From CAZWCE01 sp964632505 (GTDB lineage Bacteria > Planctomycetota > Planctomycetia > Pirellulales > Thermoguttaceae): a stretch of DNA of 64,000 bases. The notes under the pieces were generated by a model. It was not told the origin of the DNA. It did no database searches and saw only the letters and a program-made list of their open reading frames with translations. A program made the position numbers and the translations under genes. Of this stretch, positions 18,060-25,366 are shown one piece after another (the first letter of the stretch is position 1; each line of letters begins with the position of its first letter). The stretch spans positions 1 to 64,000 of the forward strand of contig CAZWCE010000003.1 of assembly GCA_964632505.1 (NCBI GenBank), in the 5' to 3' direction.

Positions 18060-18812
18060 TCAGACATCGCCGGGAGGCTCCAGGCGGCCCTTCATGAAAT
18101 CGAGCATCGTGGGCAGCCGCTGGTCGACAAACTCCCAGCTATGGCGGCCGGGAATCTCTTCGTAGAGGTGGGGCAGTTCGGTCTCTTCGAAATGCCGATG
18201 CAACTGCCGATTCGCCTCCAGGAGGTGGTCCTCAGTCCCGACGCAGAAGTGAATCGCCGGGCGCGGCCCTCGATCGCCGAGCGATTCAGCCAGGCGAAAG
18301 AGGTCGTACTTTCCGCCGGGGGGAGCGACCGCTTTCATGAATGGTGTCCGCTCGGGGCGATCGGGGCGGAAGGCATGCCCGAAGTGGAAGGAACCCGAGA
18401 GGGCGTAGACCGCCGAGAAACGGTCGGGGTGGCGCATCGCAAGCATCATCGCGCCGTAACCGCCCATGCTGAATCCGGCCTGTCCGCGGCCCCGACGTTC
18501 AGCGATCGTCGGGAATCGCCGATCCACCTGCTCGACCAGTTCTTTCGCCAGATGCGTTTCCCAGGGCAAGCCTTCCCGGCGGGGATCGTCGGCGAACCAA
18601 CCGTCGGCGGCATCGGGCATCACCAGCATCAAACCGCTCGAAGCGGCCAGCTCTTGAAGACGAGTCCGCTTGGTCGGCGTGCTCCGGTCGTTCCCCAGGC
18701 CGTGATGAAAATAGACGACCGGAAAGGGGCCCGCCCCCTCGGGCAGCAGCACATCGTACGCCACGGTCTCGCGAAACAGCGAGGAACGGTATTCGACGGT
18801 TTCCAACTTCAT
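18060..18812 (-). CDS. Alpha/beta-hydrolase of the esterase D type
   Basis: A 250-residue esterase-like protein without a signal peptide. The nucleophile elbow is GFSMGGYGAM, with serine near residue 148. A likely acid is the aspartate in CVGTEDHLLEAN, and the likely catalytic histidine is in GRHSWEFVDQRLP near the C-terminus. An oxyanion segment (YFHHGLGND) lies near residue 35. The fold and motif order resemble S-formylglutathione hydrolase/acetyl-esterase (Pfam esterase) proteins. It sits 36 bp after an oxidoreductase gene, so the two are probably co-transcribed, suggesting action on an acylated or esterified sugar; that role is inferred from neighbourhood alone. Confidence 0.88.
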   Translation of the reverse strand: MKLETVEYRSSLFRETVAYDVLLPEGAGPFPVVYFHHGLGNDRSTPTKRTRLQELAASSGLMLVMPDAADGWFADDPRREGLPWETHLAKELVEQVDRRFPTIAERRGRGQAGFSMGGYGAMMLAMRHPDRFSAVYALSGSFHFGHAFRPDRPERTPFMKAVAPPGGKYDLFRLAESLGDRGPRPAIHFCVGTEDHLLEANRQLHRHFEETELPHLYEEIPGRHSWEFVDQRLPTMLDFMKGRLEPPGDV

Positions 18813-18848
18813 TGTCTCATGAACTCTTTTCGAAATGCTCGATTCATT

Positions 18849-20120
18849 TCAATCGAGGTTGGGAAGTTCATATCCCTTCCGGCGGGGACGATCGAGAAAA
18901 CAGTTTGCCTGCCGATCGCCGGGGAACGTCTCCTTCTCCGGATCCCATCGGAGTTTCCGTCCCAACTGGCGGGCGATATTCGCCAGATGGCAAACGGAGA
19001 TCGAGCGGTGCCCGATTTCGACATCGGCGTTGGGGCGTTCCCGTGAATGAATGCAGTCGAGCCAGTTCCGCATGTGCGGTCGGGCGATCCAGCCGGGGCC
19101 TTCCCAGATCTCGGCCGACGCCGGCTCCGGAGGATCCATCACGAAATCGGGGGGATTCGTGACGAACTTGTTCCGATTGATCTCGATCTTACACTCCTCG
19201 CCGGTGAAGATCGCCCCGCCCATCGGTCCTTGCGTCAACTCGAAACGGACCTCGACCCCGCCGGGGTATTTCATGTGGACCTCGCCGCTGGTTCCCGGCG
19301 TGACCGGCTCGATCTCGATCGGGCCCGACTCGCTCATGCCCAGGGCCCATTGGATCTGGTCGACGCCGTGAGCTCCCCAGTTGGTCATCTGTCCCCCGGA
19401 ATAGGCCCGCCACTGCATCCAGGCGAACTGGAGCGAGGAATGAAACGGCCGGGCGGTCGTTTGACCTTGCCAGCGATCCCAATCATCGCCCTCGGGAACC
19501 GGCTGGGCGGGCAAGCCGTCGTAATCGCGGGGACCGGAGTAGCAAACCGCTTGCACCCGTTTCAACTTGCCGATGCCGCCGGTGCGGACCAACTCGCAGG
19601 CGTAACGGTTCATCTCCATCGTCCGCTGTTGGCTTCCGACCTGAAAGACGCGCTGGTACTTTCGGGCCGCCCGAACCAACGCGCGTCCTTCGGCGATCGT
19701 CAGGGTGAGCGGCTTCTCGGCATAGACATCCAACTCCGCTTGGCAGGCATGGATGCAGGGAAGCACACGGCCATGATCGGGCGTGGCGACGACCACCGCG
19801 TCGAGATTCTCCTTCTCGAAAAGTTCCTCGTGGTACTGGTAGACCGGCCAGTCTTTTTTCTTTTGTTCGAGCGTTTCGCGGGCCCGTTGAAGATAGCAAT
19901 CGCAGATGGCGACGATGCGTCCCCTCTCGGGGAGATGATCCATCAACTGGCGTGCCCGACCGCCGGTTCCGACGAAGCCGACGAGGATGCGTTCGTTTGG
20001 TCCGGGGCGTCCCGGAGCGGCGAGCACTCCGCTTCGCACGATCCAAGGCGAAGCCAATCCCGCGGCGGCGGTCGTCGCACGTTTCAAGAAATCTCTGCGT
20101 TGGTTCGAGATCACGGCCAT
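18849..20120 (-). CDS. Tat-exported Gfo/Idh/MocA family oxidoreductase
   Basis: A 423-residue protein with a twin-arginine leader (SNQRRDFLKRATTAAAGLAS). The nucleotide fold opens with VGFVGTGGRARQLMD, and the conserved EKP motif reads YAEKPLTLTIAEG. The NWGAHGVDQIQWALGMS segment carries the active-site histidine and aspartate region. It is related to the other Tat member in the window at 14336, sharing the same leader type and the C-terminal RPRRKGYELP ending. The two may be paralogues acting on related substrates. It lies between an FG-GAP protein and an esterase, all read leftwards with gaps of 97 and 36 bp. Confidence 0.93.
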   Translation of the reverse strand: MAVISNQRRDFLKRATTAAAGLASPWIVRSGVLAAPGRPGPNERILVGFVGTGGRARQLMDHLPERGRIVAICDCYLQRARETLEQKKKDWPVYQYHEELFEKENLDAVVVATPDHGRVLPCIHACQAELDVYAEKPLTLTIAEGRALVRAARKYQRVFQVGSQQRTMEMNRYACELVRTGGIGKLKRVQAVCYSGPRDYDGLPAQPVPEGDDWDRWQGQTTARPFHSSLQFAWMQWRAYSGGQMTNWGAHGVDQIQWALGMSESGPIEIEPVTPGTSGEVHMKYPGGVEVRFELTQGPMGGAIFTGEECKIEINRNKFVTNPPDFVMDPPEPASAEIWEGPGWIARPHMRNWLDCIHSRERPNADVEIGHRSISVCHLANIARQLGRKLRWDPEKETFPGDRQANCFLDRPRRKGYELPNLD

Positions 20121-20217
20121 GACTCATTTCCCTCATCCAAACGATGATTCGTTCGATCCACCCGTGGAAAACCACCGAAGCGCTGTCCGAGAACCACTTC
20201 CGGCCAACGCACGGCCG

Positions 20218-22488
20218 CTACCGGGCCTTCCCCTCGTTCCAGAATACGTACAGTCCTTCCTTGCCGGGAGCGACGATATCGAGCCAGCCGTTGCCGTCGA
20301 TGTCGTCGAGCCAAAAATAGATCCCCACGCCACTGGCCTCCTCCGCCGGACCGTAGTCGATCGTATGCGGCACGAACGTGCCGTCTTCGATATCGAAATA
20401 ACGTACGAAGACCGGATCCTCGGCGCCGGGATCGTGACCGCTATGGGCGTAATAACGCTTCCCGGTGACCAGTTCCCGCTTGCCGTCCCGGTCCAAATCG
20501 GCCAGAGCCAAGTCATGATATTGGGACGACGCCGGGTCGATCGGGTGGACTTTCCAGGTCCGCTTCCCCTCGGAATCCTGCTGCTGCTCATACCAATTCA
20601 GTCCGTATCCGTGGGCCTGCCCGACGATCAGGTCAGCTTTTCCATCTCGATTGACGTCGTGCACGAGCATCGGGTCGCTCGCCCGATCGATCGAGAACTC
20701 CTTGTGCAGAACCCATGGATCCTCATAGGGATGCGCGGGGGCTTCGAGCCAACCGGTCGGGATGACGAAATCCTTGCGTCCGTCGCCGTTGACATCGCCG
20801 AAACCGATGCCGTGCCCGACACCGCCTTTTTGGAGCATGTGCTTTTCGAACTCTCCGGTTCCCCGGCCGTCTTCATCCCGCACCAGGCGGTAGACCACCA
20901 CATTCCCGCCGGCGTTCGGCACCGCCTCGACGTGCCCGTCGCCGTCGACATCCCAGAAGCGGGTCGTCTCGATCGGTCCCGGCTGATCGATTTCATGGAT
21001 CTTCCAGGGCTCGGGACGCCCCCGGGGATTCTCCTCCCAGCGAAGTGTTTTGCCGAACCAGCCGCCGGATACGATATCGGGGAAGCCGTCGCCGTTGACG
21101 TCCATCGGGTAGTCGGAGAAATCGTCGAAGTAATCTCCCGAGGGCATGAGCGTGACGCGCTTGTGAACGATCTTGAAGTCCGGCCCTTTCCACCAATTCT
21201 CTCCGGAAACGATATCCTTGGCACCGTCCTGATCGACATCGGTCACGCAGGCCGCCTCGAAAGGGGTGTCGGCGATCTTCTGTTTGCGAAAACGGAGCGG
21301 CATCGGCGATTCCATGGCCCGACGTTCCTCCAGAGTCACCGGAACGTGAAAGACCCGGAGAATCGCTTCCCGATCGAGCGATTCCGCCCAATTCCCCGCA
21401 GAGAGCGTGTGGGATGCGATCCATCGGCGGTCCGCTTCGGTCATCTTCGTGGTCGGCAGTTTTTCGAGTTGGTCGGGAACTTCCGGTCCGGGGGCGATTT
21501 CGCAGGTGATCGCGGAAATACGCGGGCGCATGCCGGCACGCGACGGCCGCAAAACAATCGCCGCAAGAGGCTTCGACCGCGGCGCGATCGCCAGCAGATA
21601 CTCCGTTCCATCGCCGACCGGCCGAACAAACAGCTCGGGATACGTCCCGGGAAGCTTCGTATCGCCTTCGAGTGTGAAACCGTAAAGCAGCGGAACCTGA
21701 TCCTTCGATTGATCGGCGTAAATCAGTTCGATCCGTCCTCCATCGGCCAGCGGTCGGGTGACCGGAATGGTCAATCCCCGAAAATAGAGCGTCCGGACTT
21801 TCGTTCCCACCGGCAATCGAGTCCCCCCCGACTCGGGCATCAAGGTGAAAAGCCGACCGTACTTGCGAAAAGGGACGGGACCGTCGAGATGGTCGGTGGT
21901 CGCGACATCTTTTTCGGATCGTGCTGTTTTCCAACTGCCGGGAAGCCCCTTGGTAAAATCGACGTTCATGTTCTCCCCGGCGTCGAGTCGTTCGATGCCG
22001 AACCAAGCGAAGGCGGTGTCGCGGTTGCCGTCGACCAGTTCCATGCGAACCGATCGCCCGATCCATTGTTCGACATCCCATGAAACTTCGGCGAGGGAGT
22101 CTTGTCCCGGTGGGGGACTTTTTCGAAGAGGTTTGCCGGTTTTCGCATCGACCAGGGCGATGTAATTCTCGTTATTGCCGCCCTCCCGACCGTCGTGACC
22201 TCGAATCGTGAAAACGATTTCCGACTCTTCAAGCCGAAACGGCGGAGAGCTGATTTTCCCGGTTCCCGACTCGCCGCCGACCAAGGAACTCAAGTACGGC
22301 CGGGTGGAACGATTCGCCCCATCTTTCTGGTGGATGCCCCAGGTCCCTTGGGAAACACGACTCTGATAAGGAACGGAGTAGTGGAGCGATTCGGTTTTCT
22401 GAGCCCGACAGCGAGGGAGAGCCGCCACCCCGAAAAAGGTCGATGCCAGAATCCACACCAAGAGGATCGCTTGACTTTGCCATCGCAT
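20218..22488 (-). CDS. Secreted FG-GAP/VCBS repeat protein
   Basis: A 756-residue exported protein (signal peptide MRWQSQAILLVWILASTFFG). The first 370 residues are beta-rich and may be a carbohydrate-binding or LamG-like region. The second half holds seven FG-GAP repeats with calcium-loop motifs DxDxDGxxD: DVDQDGAKDIV, DVNGDGFPDIV, DVDGDGHVEAV, DVNGDGRKDFV, DVNRDGKADLI, DLDRDGKRELV and DIDGNGWLDIV. Together they would form an integrin-like beta-propeller. Such proteins are extracellular and usually involved in binding. Start set six codons inside the longest frame at MRWQ. It is the first gene of the leftward group with the 18849 oxidoreductase. Confidence 0.88.
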   Translation of the reverse strand: MRWQSQAILLVWILASTFFGVAALPRCRAQKTESLHYSVPYQSRVSQGTWGIHQKDGANRSTRPYLSSLVGGESGTGKISSPPFRLEESEIVFTIRGHDGREGGNNENYIALVDAKTGKPLRKSPPPGQDSLAEVSWDVEQWIGRSVRMELVDGNRDTAFAWFGIERLDAGENMNVDFTKGLPGSWKTARSEKDVATTDHLDGPVPFRKYGRLFTLMPESGGTRLPVGTKVRTLYFRGLTIPVTRPLADGGRIELIYADQSKDQVPLLYGFTLEGDTKLPGTYPELFVRPVGDGTEYLLAIAPRSKPLAAIVLRPSRAGMRPRISAITCEIAPGPEVPDQLEKLPTTKMTEADRRWIASHTLSAGNWAESLDREAILRVFHVPVTLEERRAMESPMPLRFRKQKIADTPFEAACVTDVDQDGAKDIVSGENWWKGPDFKIVHKRVTLMPSGDYFDDFSDYPMDVNGDGFPDIVSGGWFGKTLRWEENPRGRPEPWKIHEIDQPGPIETTRFWDVDGDGHVEAVPNAGGNVVVYRLVRDEDGRGTGEFEKHMLQKGGVGHGIGFGDVNGDGRKDFVIPTGWLEAPAHPYEDPWVLHKEFSIDRASDPMLVHDVNRDGKADLIVGQAHGYGLNWYEQQQDSEGKRTWKVHPIDPASSQYHDLALADLDRDGKRELVTGKRYYAHSGHDPGAEDPVFVRYFDIEDGTFVPHTIDYGPAEEASGVGIYFWLDDIDGNGWLDIVAPGKEGLYVFWNEGKAR

Positions 22489-23224
22489 GATTTTCGCTCC
22501 TTGCAAAACACCTATGGCCCTAACGGACCGTGAAAAGCGGCCGGTTCATCGACGATTTGAGCGAGCTCGATCAGTCGACAGCTTTTATGGTACTTCTCGG
22601 CCGTGAAAAAAGCAAATCGCTCGCGGCATCCGCCATTTCGGAATCATGGCTTTTTTTTCGGAAGGGATACGAGAAGGCCCCCCCAAGGAGCAACGCGGGG
22701 AACCCGCGACAACCGGCGAAAGAAATCGTTTGCCTCGAAAAAACACAAAAAAACCAGCGAAAAAGATTGCCTTCCCGCTTTCCGACGAGAATAATAACGT
22801 GTCTCTCAGAAGAAAACAGGAAGGGCCGAGCCTCGAAACCACCGTTCGGTTCCCCAGAAGAATGTGTTGTTGGTCTCCCTTTTTCTCTCTTCGACAAGAG
22901 CCACAAATACCGGCTTCCGAGATCGTCCCCACGATTCTCCACGCCCTGATTCCCTCCAAGAATCGCATTCTCCCTTTCTTGCGTTGGTAGGAAAGCGGAT
23001 GCCGATTCGACGGCCCGTGAATCTTTTTCAAAAAACCAAATAGGGGGTATACGCACCGCGCGCTCTGCGGTAAGATGAGCGGCATATACTCTCTTTGTGT
23101 TTTTTGGATTAGTTAGAGCTTCTACTCTCAAGTACGTACGCGATCTCGTCACCAAGACGGAACTTCCCGGTCGGCGAGGAGAAGAGAGGGACGCTCCATG
23201 TGCAAAATGAATAGGAGGAAGGGC
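22489..23224. other. 736-bp intergenic region upstream of the hydrogenase operon
   Basis: Divergent region between the FG-GAP protein and the receiver gene. It holds no gene I can support. Visible items are a perfect CGCGGG-GAA-CCCGCG inverted repeat (22694-22708), several A runs, a TATACT box at 23085-23090 without a recognisable -35, and an AGGAGG ribosome-binding site at 23213-23218. No riboswitch or Rex/FNR-type operator was recognised. The length leaves room for regulation of the hydrogenase. Confidence 0.5.
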
Positions 23225-23623
23225 ATGGGTAAGATTCTCGTGGTGGATGACGACACTGATGTGGTCCGGGGAGTTCGTCAGCACCTGGAAAAGGAAGGAC
23301 ATGAGGTCGAAGGCGCGCAGGGAAGAAAGAAAGCGATGGAGATCGCCCTGAACGGTGACCTGGATCTGCTGATCATCGATTTCATGATGACCAATCCCGA
23401 CAACGACGAGACCATGGCCGATACCGACGACGGGGCCACGATGGTCCAAGAATTGCGTAAGTCGGGCTTCGATAAACCGATCCTGATGATGTCCAATATC
23501 TCGAAAGTGACCGGATTGAATTACGATCGTGATGATTCGATCATGCCGGTGGACGATTTCCTCGAAAAACCGGTCAAACCCCAGGTGCTGGTCGACAAGG
23601 TCCAATCCCTGCTGAATCGCTGA
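23225..23623 (+). CDS. Stand-alone response-regulator receiver protein
   Basis: A 132-residue protein that is a single receiver domain with no output domain. The acidic pocket is VVDDD at residues 6-10, the phospho-acceptor is Asp52 in LLIIDFMM, the switch serine is Ser90 in LMMSN, and the conserved lysine is Lys115 in FLEKPVKP. Between Asp52 and the next helix there is an unusual acidic insertion (NPDNDETMADTDDGA) not found in CheY-length receivers. Start chosen at MGKILVV because a perfect AGGAGG lies 6 bp upstream. It ends 14 bp before the hydrogenase NuoE-like gene, so it belongs to the operon. It could act by protein contact with a kinase or with the enzyme. No kinase gene is nearby. Confidence 0.93.
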   Translation: MGKILVVDDDTDVVRGVRQHLEKEGHEVEGAQGRKKAMEIALNGDLDLLIIDFMMTNPDNDETMADTDDGATMVQELRKSGFDKPILMMSNISKVTGLNYDRDDSIMPVDDFLEKPVKPQVLVDKVQSLLNR

Positions 23624-23637
23624 ACAAGGAGACTCCC

Positions 23638-24159
23638 ATGCTGAACACCCAACATGATAAACTCATGGGTGAGATCGACAAGCTGGTCGCCCAGCACGGC
23701 GCCACCCGTAGCTCGCTCATCCCCATTCTGCAGGACGTGCAGAAACAATATCACACGATCAACGACTTCGCCATGCAAACCATCGCCGATCGGCTCGACA
23801 TCCATCCGGTGGAAGTCTACGCCGTCGTGATGTTCTACGCCTTTCTGAACGAGAAATACCACGGCCGCTTCGTCATCCGTCTCTGCCAGACGGTCAGTTG
23901 CGACATGGCCGGAAAAGACCTCGTCGCCCGACAGTTGCAGAACGATCTCGGTATCCAGTTCGGCGAAACCACCGCCGACGGCCGCTTCACCCTCGAGTGG
24001 GCCAACTGCATCGGCATGTGCGATCAGGGCCCGGCCCTGTTGGTGAATGACCAAGTCTACACCAAGGTGACGCCGGAAAAGGTTCACCATATCCTGACCG
24101 CTTGCGAAAAGGCCTTTGGTCCCCATACCCCGCATATTGAGGAGGAGCACCTGATATGA
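23638..24159 (+). CDS. NuoE-like [2Fe-2S] subunit of NAD-linked hydrogenase
   Basis: A 173-residue thioredoxin-fold ferredoxin subunit, equivalent to HydC/HndA of trimeric hydrogenases and NuoE of complex I. The four cluster ligands are Cys83, Cys88, Cys124 and Cys128 (CQTVSC and CIGMC). The N-terminal helical region runs to about residue 75. It would accept electrons from the flavin subunit, or sit next to it. Its last codons overlap the start of the NuoF-like gene by 4 bp (ATGA), showing translational coupling. No membrane complex I genes are present, which rules out a simple NADH dehydrogenase reading. Confidence 0.94.
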   Translation: MLNTQHDKLMGEIDKLVAQHGATRSSLIPILQDVQKQYHTINDFAMQTIADRLDIHPVEVYAVVMFYAFLNEKYHGRFVIRLCQTVSCDMAGKDLVARQLQNDLGIQFGETTADGRFTLEWANCIGMCDQGPALLVNDQVYTKVTPEKVHHILTACEKAFGPHTPHIEEEHLI

Positions 24160-25343
24160 CAACCATTCGAAACGATATGACGCTCGCCAAGGTGGCCGCC
24201 GAAGTGGGGCTGAAGAAATCCCTGGAGATGAACCGGGCCGATGTGATCGGGGCGATCCGTGATTCCGGTATGAAAGGACGCGGAGGCGCCGGCTTCCCCA
24301 CCGGAACCAAATGGAATTTCGCCGCCGCCGCCCGGGGCGATCACAAGTACGTTGTCTGCAATGCCGACGAAGGCGAACCGGGAACGTTCAAGGATCGCGT
24401 CATCCTCAGCGAGTGGCCCGATCTGGTCTTCGAGGGAATGACCATTGCCGGGTACGCCATCGGGGCCGACGAAGGGATCGTCTACCTTCGCGGCGAATAC
24501 ACCTACCTCCGCAAACACCTGGAAGATTGCCTTACCAAACGGCGCGAAGCCAATCTCTTGGGCGAAAAAATCCAGGGCAAGGACGACTTCTCCTTCGATA
24601 TCCACATCCATATGGGTTCCGGCTCCTACGTGTGCGGCGAAGAAACCGCCCTGATCGAGAGCCTCGAAGGCCACCGCGGCGAAGCCCGAAACCGTCCGCC
24701 CTTCCCGGTCAATACCGGCCTGAACGGCATGCCGACGATCGTCAACAACGTCGAAACCTTCGCCTGGGCCTCCGCCATTTTGGCCAACGGCCCCGAGTGG
24801 TTCAAGGATGTCGGAACCGACAAATCGACCGGCCCCAAAATGTTGAGCATCTCCGGCGACGTGACCAACCCCGGTGTCTATGAATTCCCGATGGGCACCA
24901 CCGTTCGCGAAGTGCTCGACGCCGCCGGCGCAGAGAATGCCAAGGCGGTCGTCGTCGGTGGGGCTTCGGGCCATTTCGTCCCCGCCAGCGATTTCTCCCG
25001 CGAAATCAGCTACGAAGACGTCGCCACCGGAGGATCGGTCATCGTCTTCGGTTCCGATCGCGACATGCTCGACGCCGCCGAGAACTTTCTCGAATTCTTC
25101 GTCGATGAGTCCTGCGGCCAGTGCACGCCCTGCCGCATCGGAAACATCAAACTGCTCGAAGGAGTGCGTCTGCTGAAAAACGGAGAGTGTTCCACGAAAT
25201 ACCTCCACGAGTTGTGCGAACTCGGGGAATCGATGCAAGCTTCCTCGAAATGCGGCCTCGGCCAGTCCAGCCCCAACGCCTTCCTTTCCATCGTCAAAAA
25301 CTTCCGTCAAGAAATCCTGGGACGCGTCGCCGAGACGGTCTGA
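24156..25343 (+). CDS. NuoF-like NAD(H)-binding flavin subunit of hydrogenase
   Basis: A 395-residue cytoplasmic subunit that binds NAD(H), FMN and one [4Fe-4S] cluster. GRGGAGFPTG (41-50) is the NADH site, NADEGEPGTFKDR (69-81) the FMN site, and SCGQCTPCR with Cys320, Cys323, Cys326 plus distant Cys366 binds the cluster. It is short: HydB/HndC of trimeric bifurcating hydrogenases usually has an extra N-terminal [2Fe-2S] domain and a C-terminal ferredoxin domain, giving about 600 residues. Here both are missing, so it resembles the plain NuoF core. It is coupled to the NuoE-like gene upstream and lies 23 bp before hydA. Confidence 0.95.
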   Translation: MTTIRNDMTLAKVAAEVGLKKSLEMNRADVIGAIRDSGMKGRGGAGFPTGTKWNFAAAARGDHKYVVCNADEGEPGTFKDRVILSEWPDLVFEGMTIAGYAIGADEGIVYLRGEYTYLRKHLEDCLTKRREANLLGEKIQGKDDFSFDIHIHMGSGSYVCGEETALIESLEGHRGEARNRPPFPVNTGLNGMPTIVNNVETFAWASAILANGPEWFKDVGTDKSTGPKMLSISGDVTNPGVYEFPMGTTVREVLDAAGAENAKAVVVGGASGHFVPASDFSREISYEDVATGGSVIVFGSDRDMLDAAENFLEFFVDESCGQCTPCRIGNIKLLEGVRLLKNGECSTKYLHELCELGESMQASSKCGLGQSSPNAFLSIVKNFRQEILGRVAETV

Positions 25344-25366
25344 GCCAAACTTATAGGAGATCGATT

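Noticed and set aside
15896..18097. Rightward 733-codon open frame opposite squalene-hopene cyclase
   Set aside because: Antisense shadow: the opposite strand carries a full-length cyclase with all catalytic motifs, and the frame is rich in arginine, proline and histidine without domain structure.
19987..22083. Rightward 698-codon open frame opposite the oxidoreductase and FG-GAP genes
   Set aside because: It crosses two real genes on the other strand and the gap between them; no signal peptide or motif of its own.
23015..23100. Promoter of the hydrogenase operon
   Set aside because: A TATACT box exists at 23085 but no -35 lies at 16-18 bp; not enough to call.
22571..23605. Leftward 344-codon frame across the hydrogenase leader and receiver gene
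   Set aside because: The right part is the antisense of the receiver domain and the left part is low-complexity and A/T-rich; no family features.
24084..25310. Leftward 408-codon open frame opposite the NuoF-like gene
   Set aside because: It mirrors the coding strand of a certain gene and has no recognisable family; the bias of GC-rich codons creates long antisense frames throughout this window.
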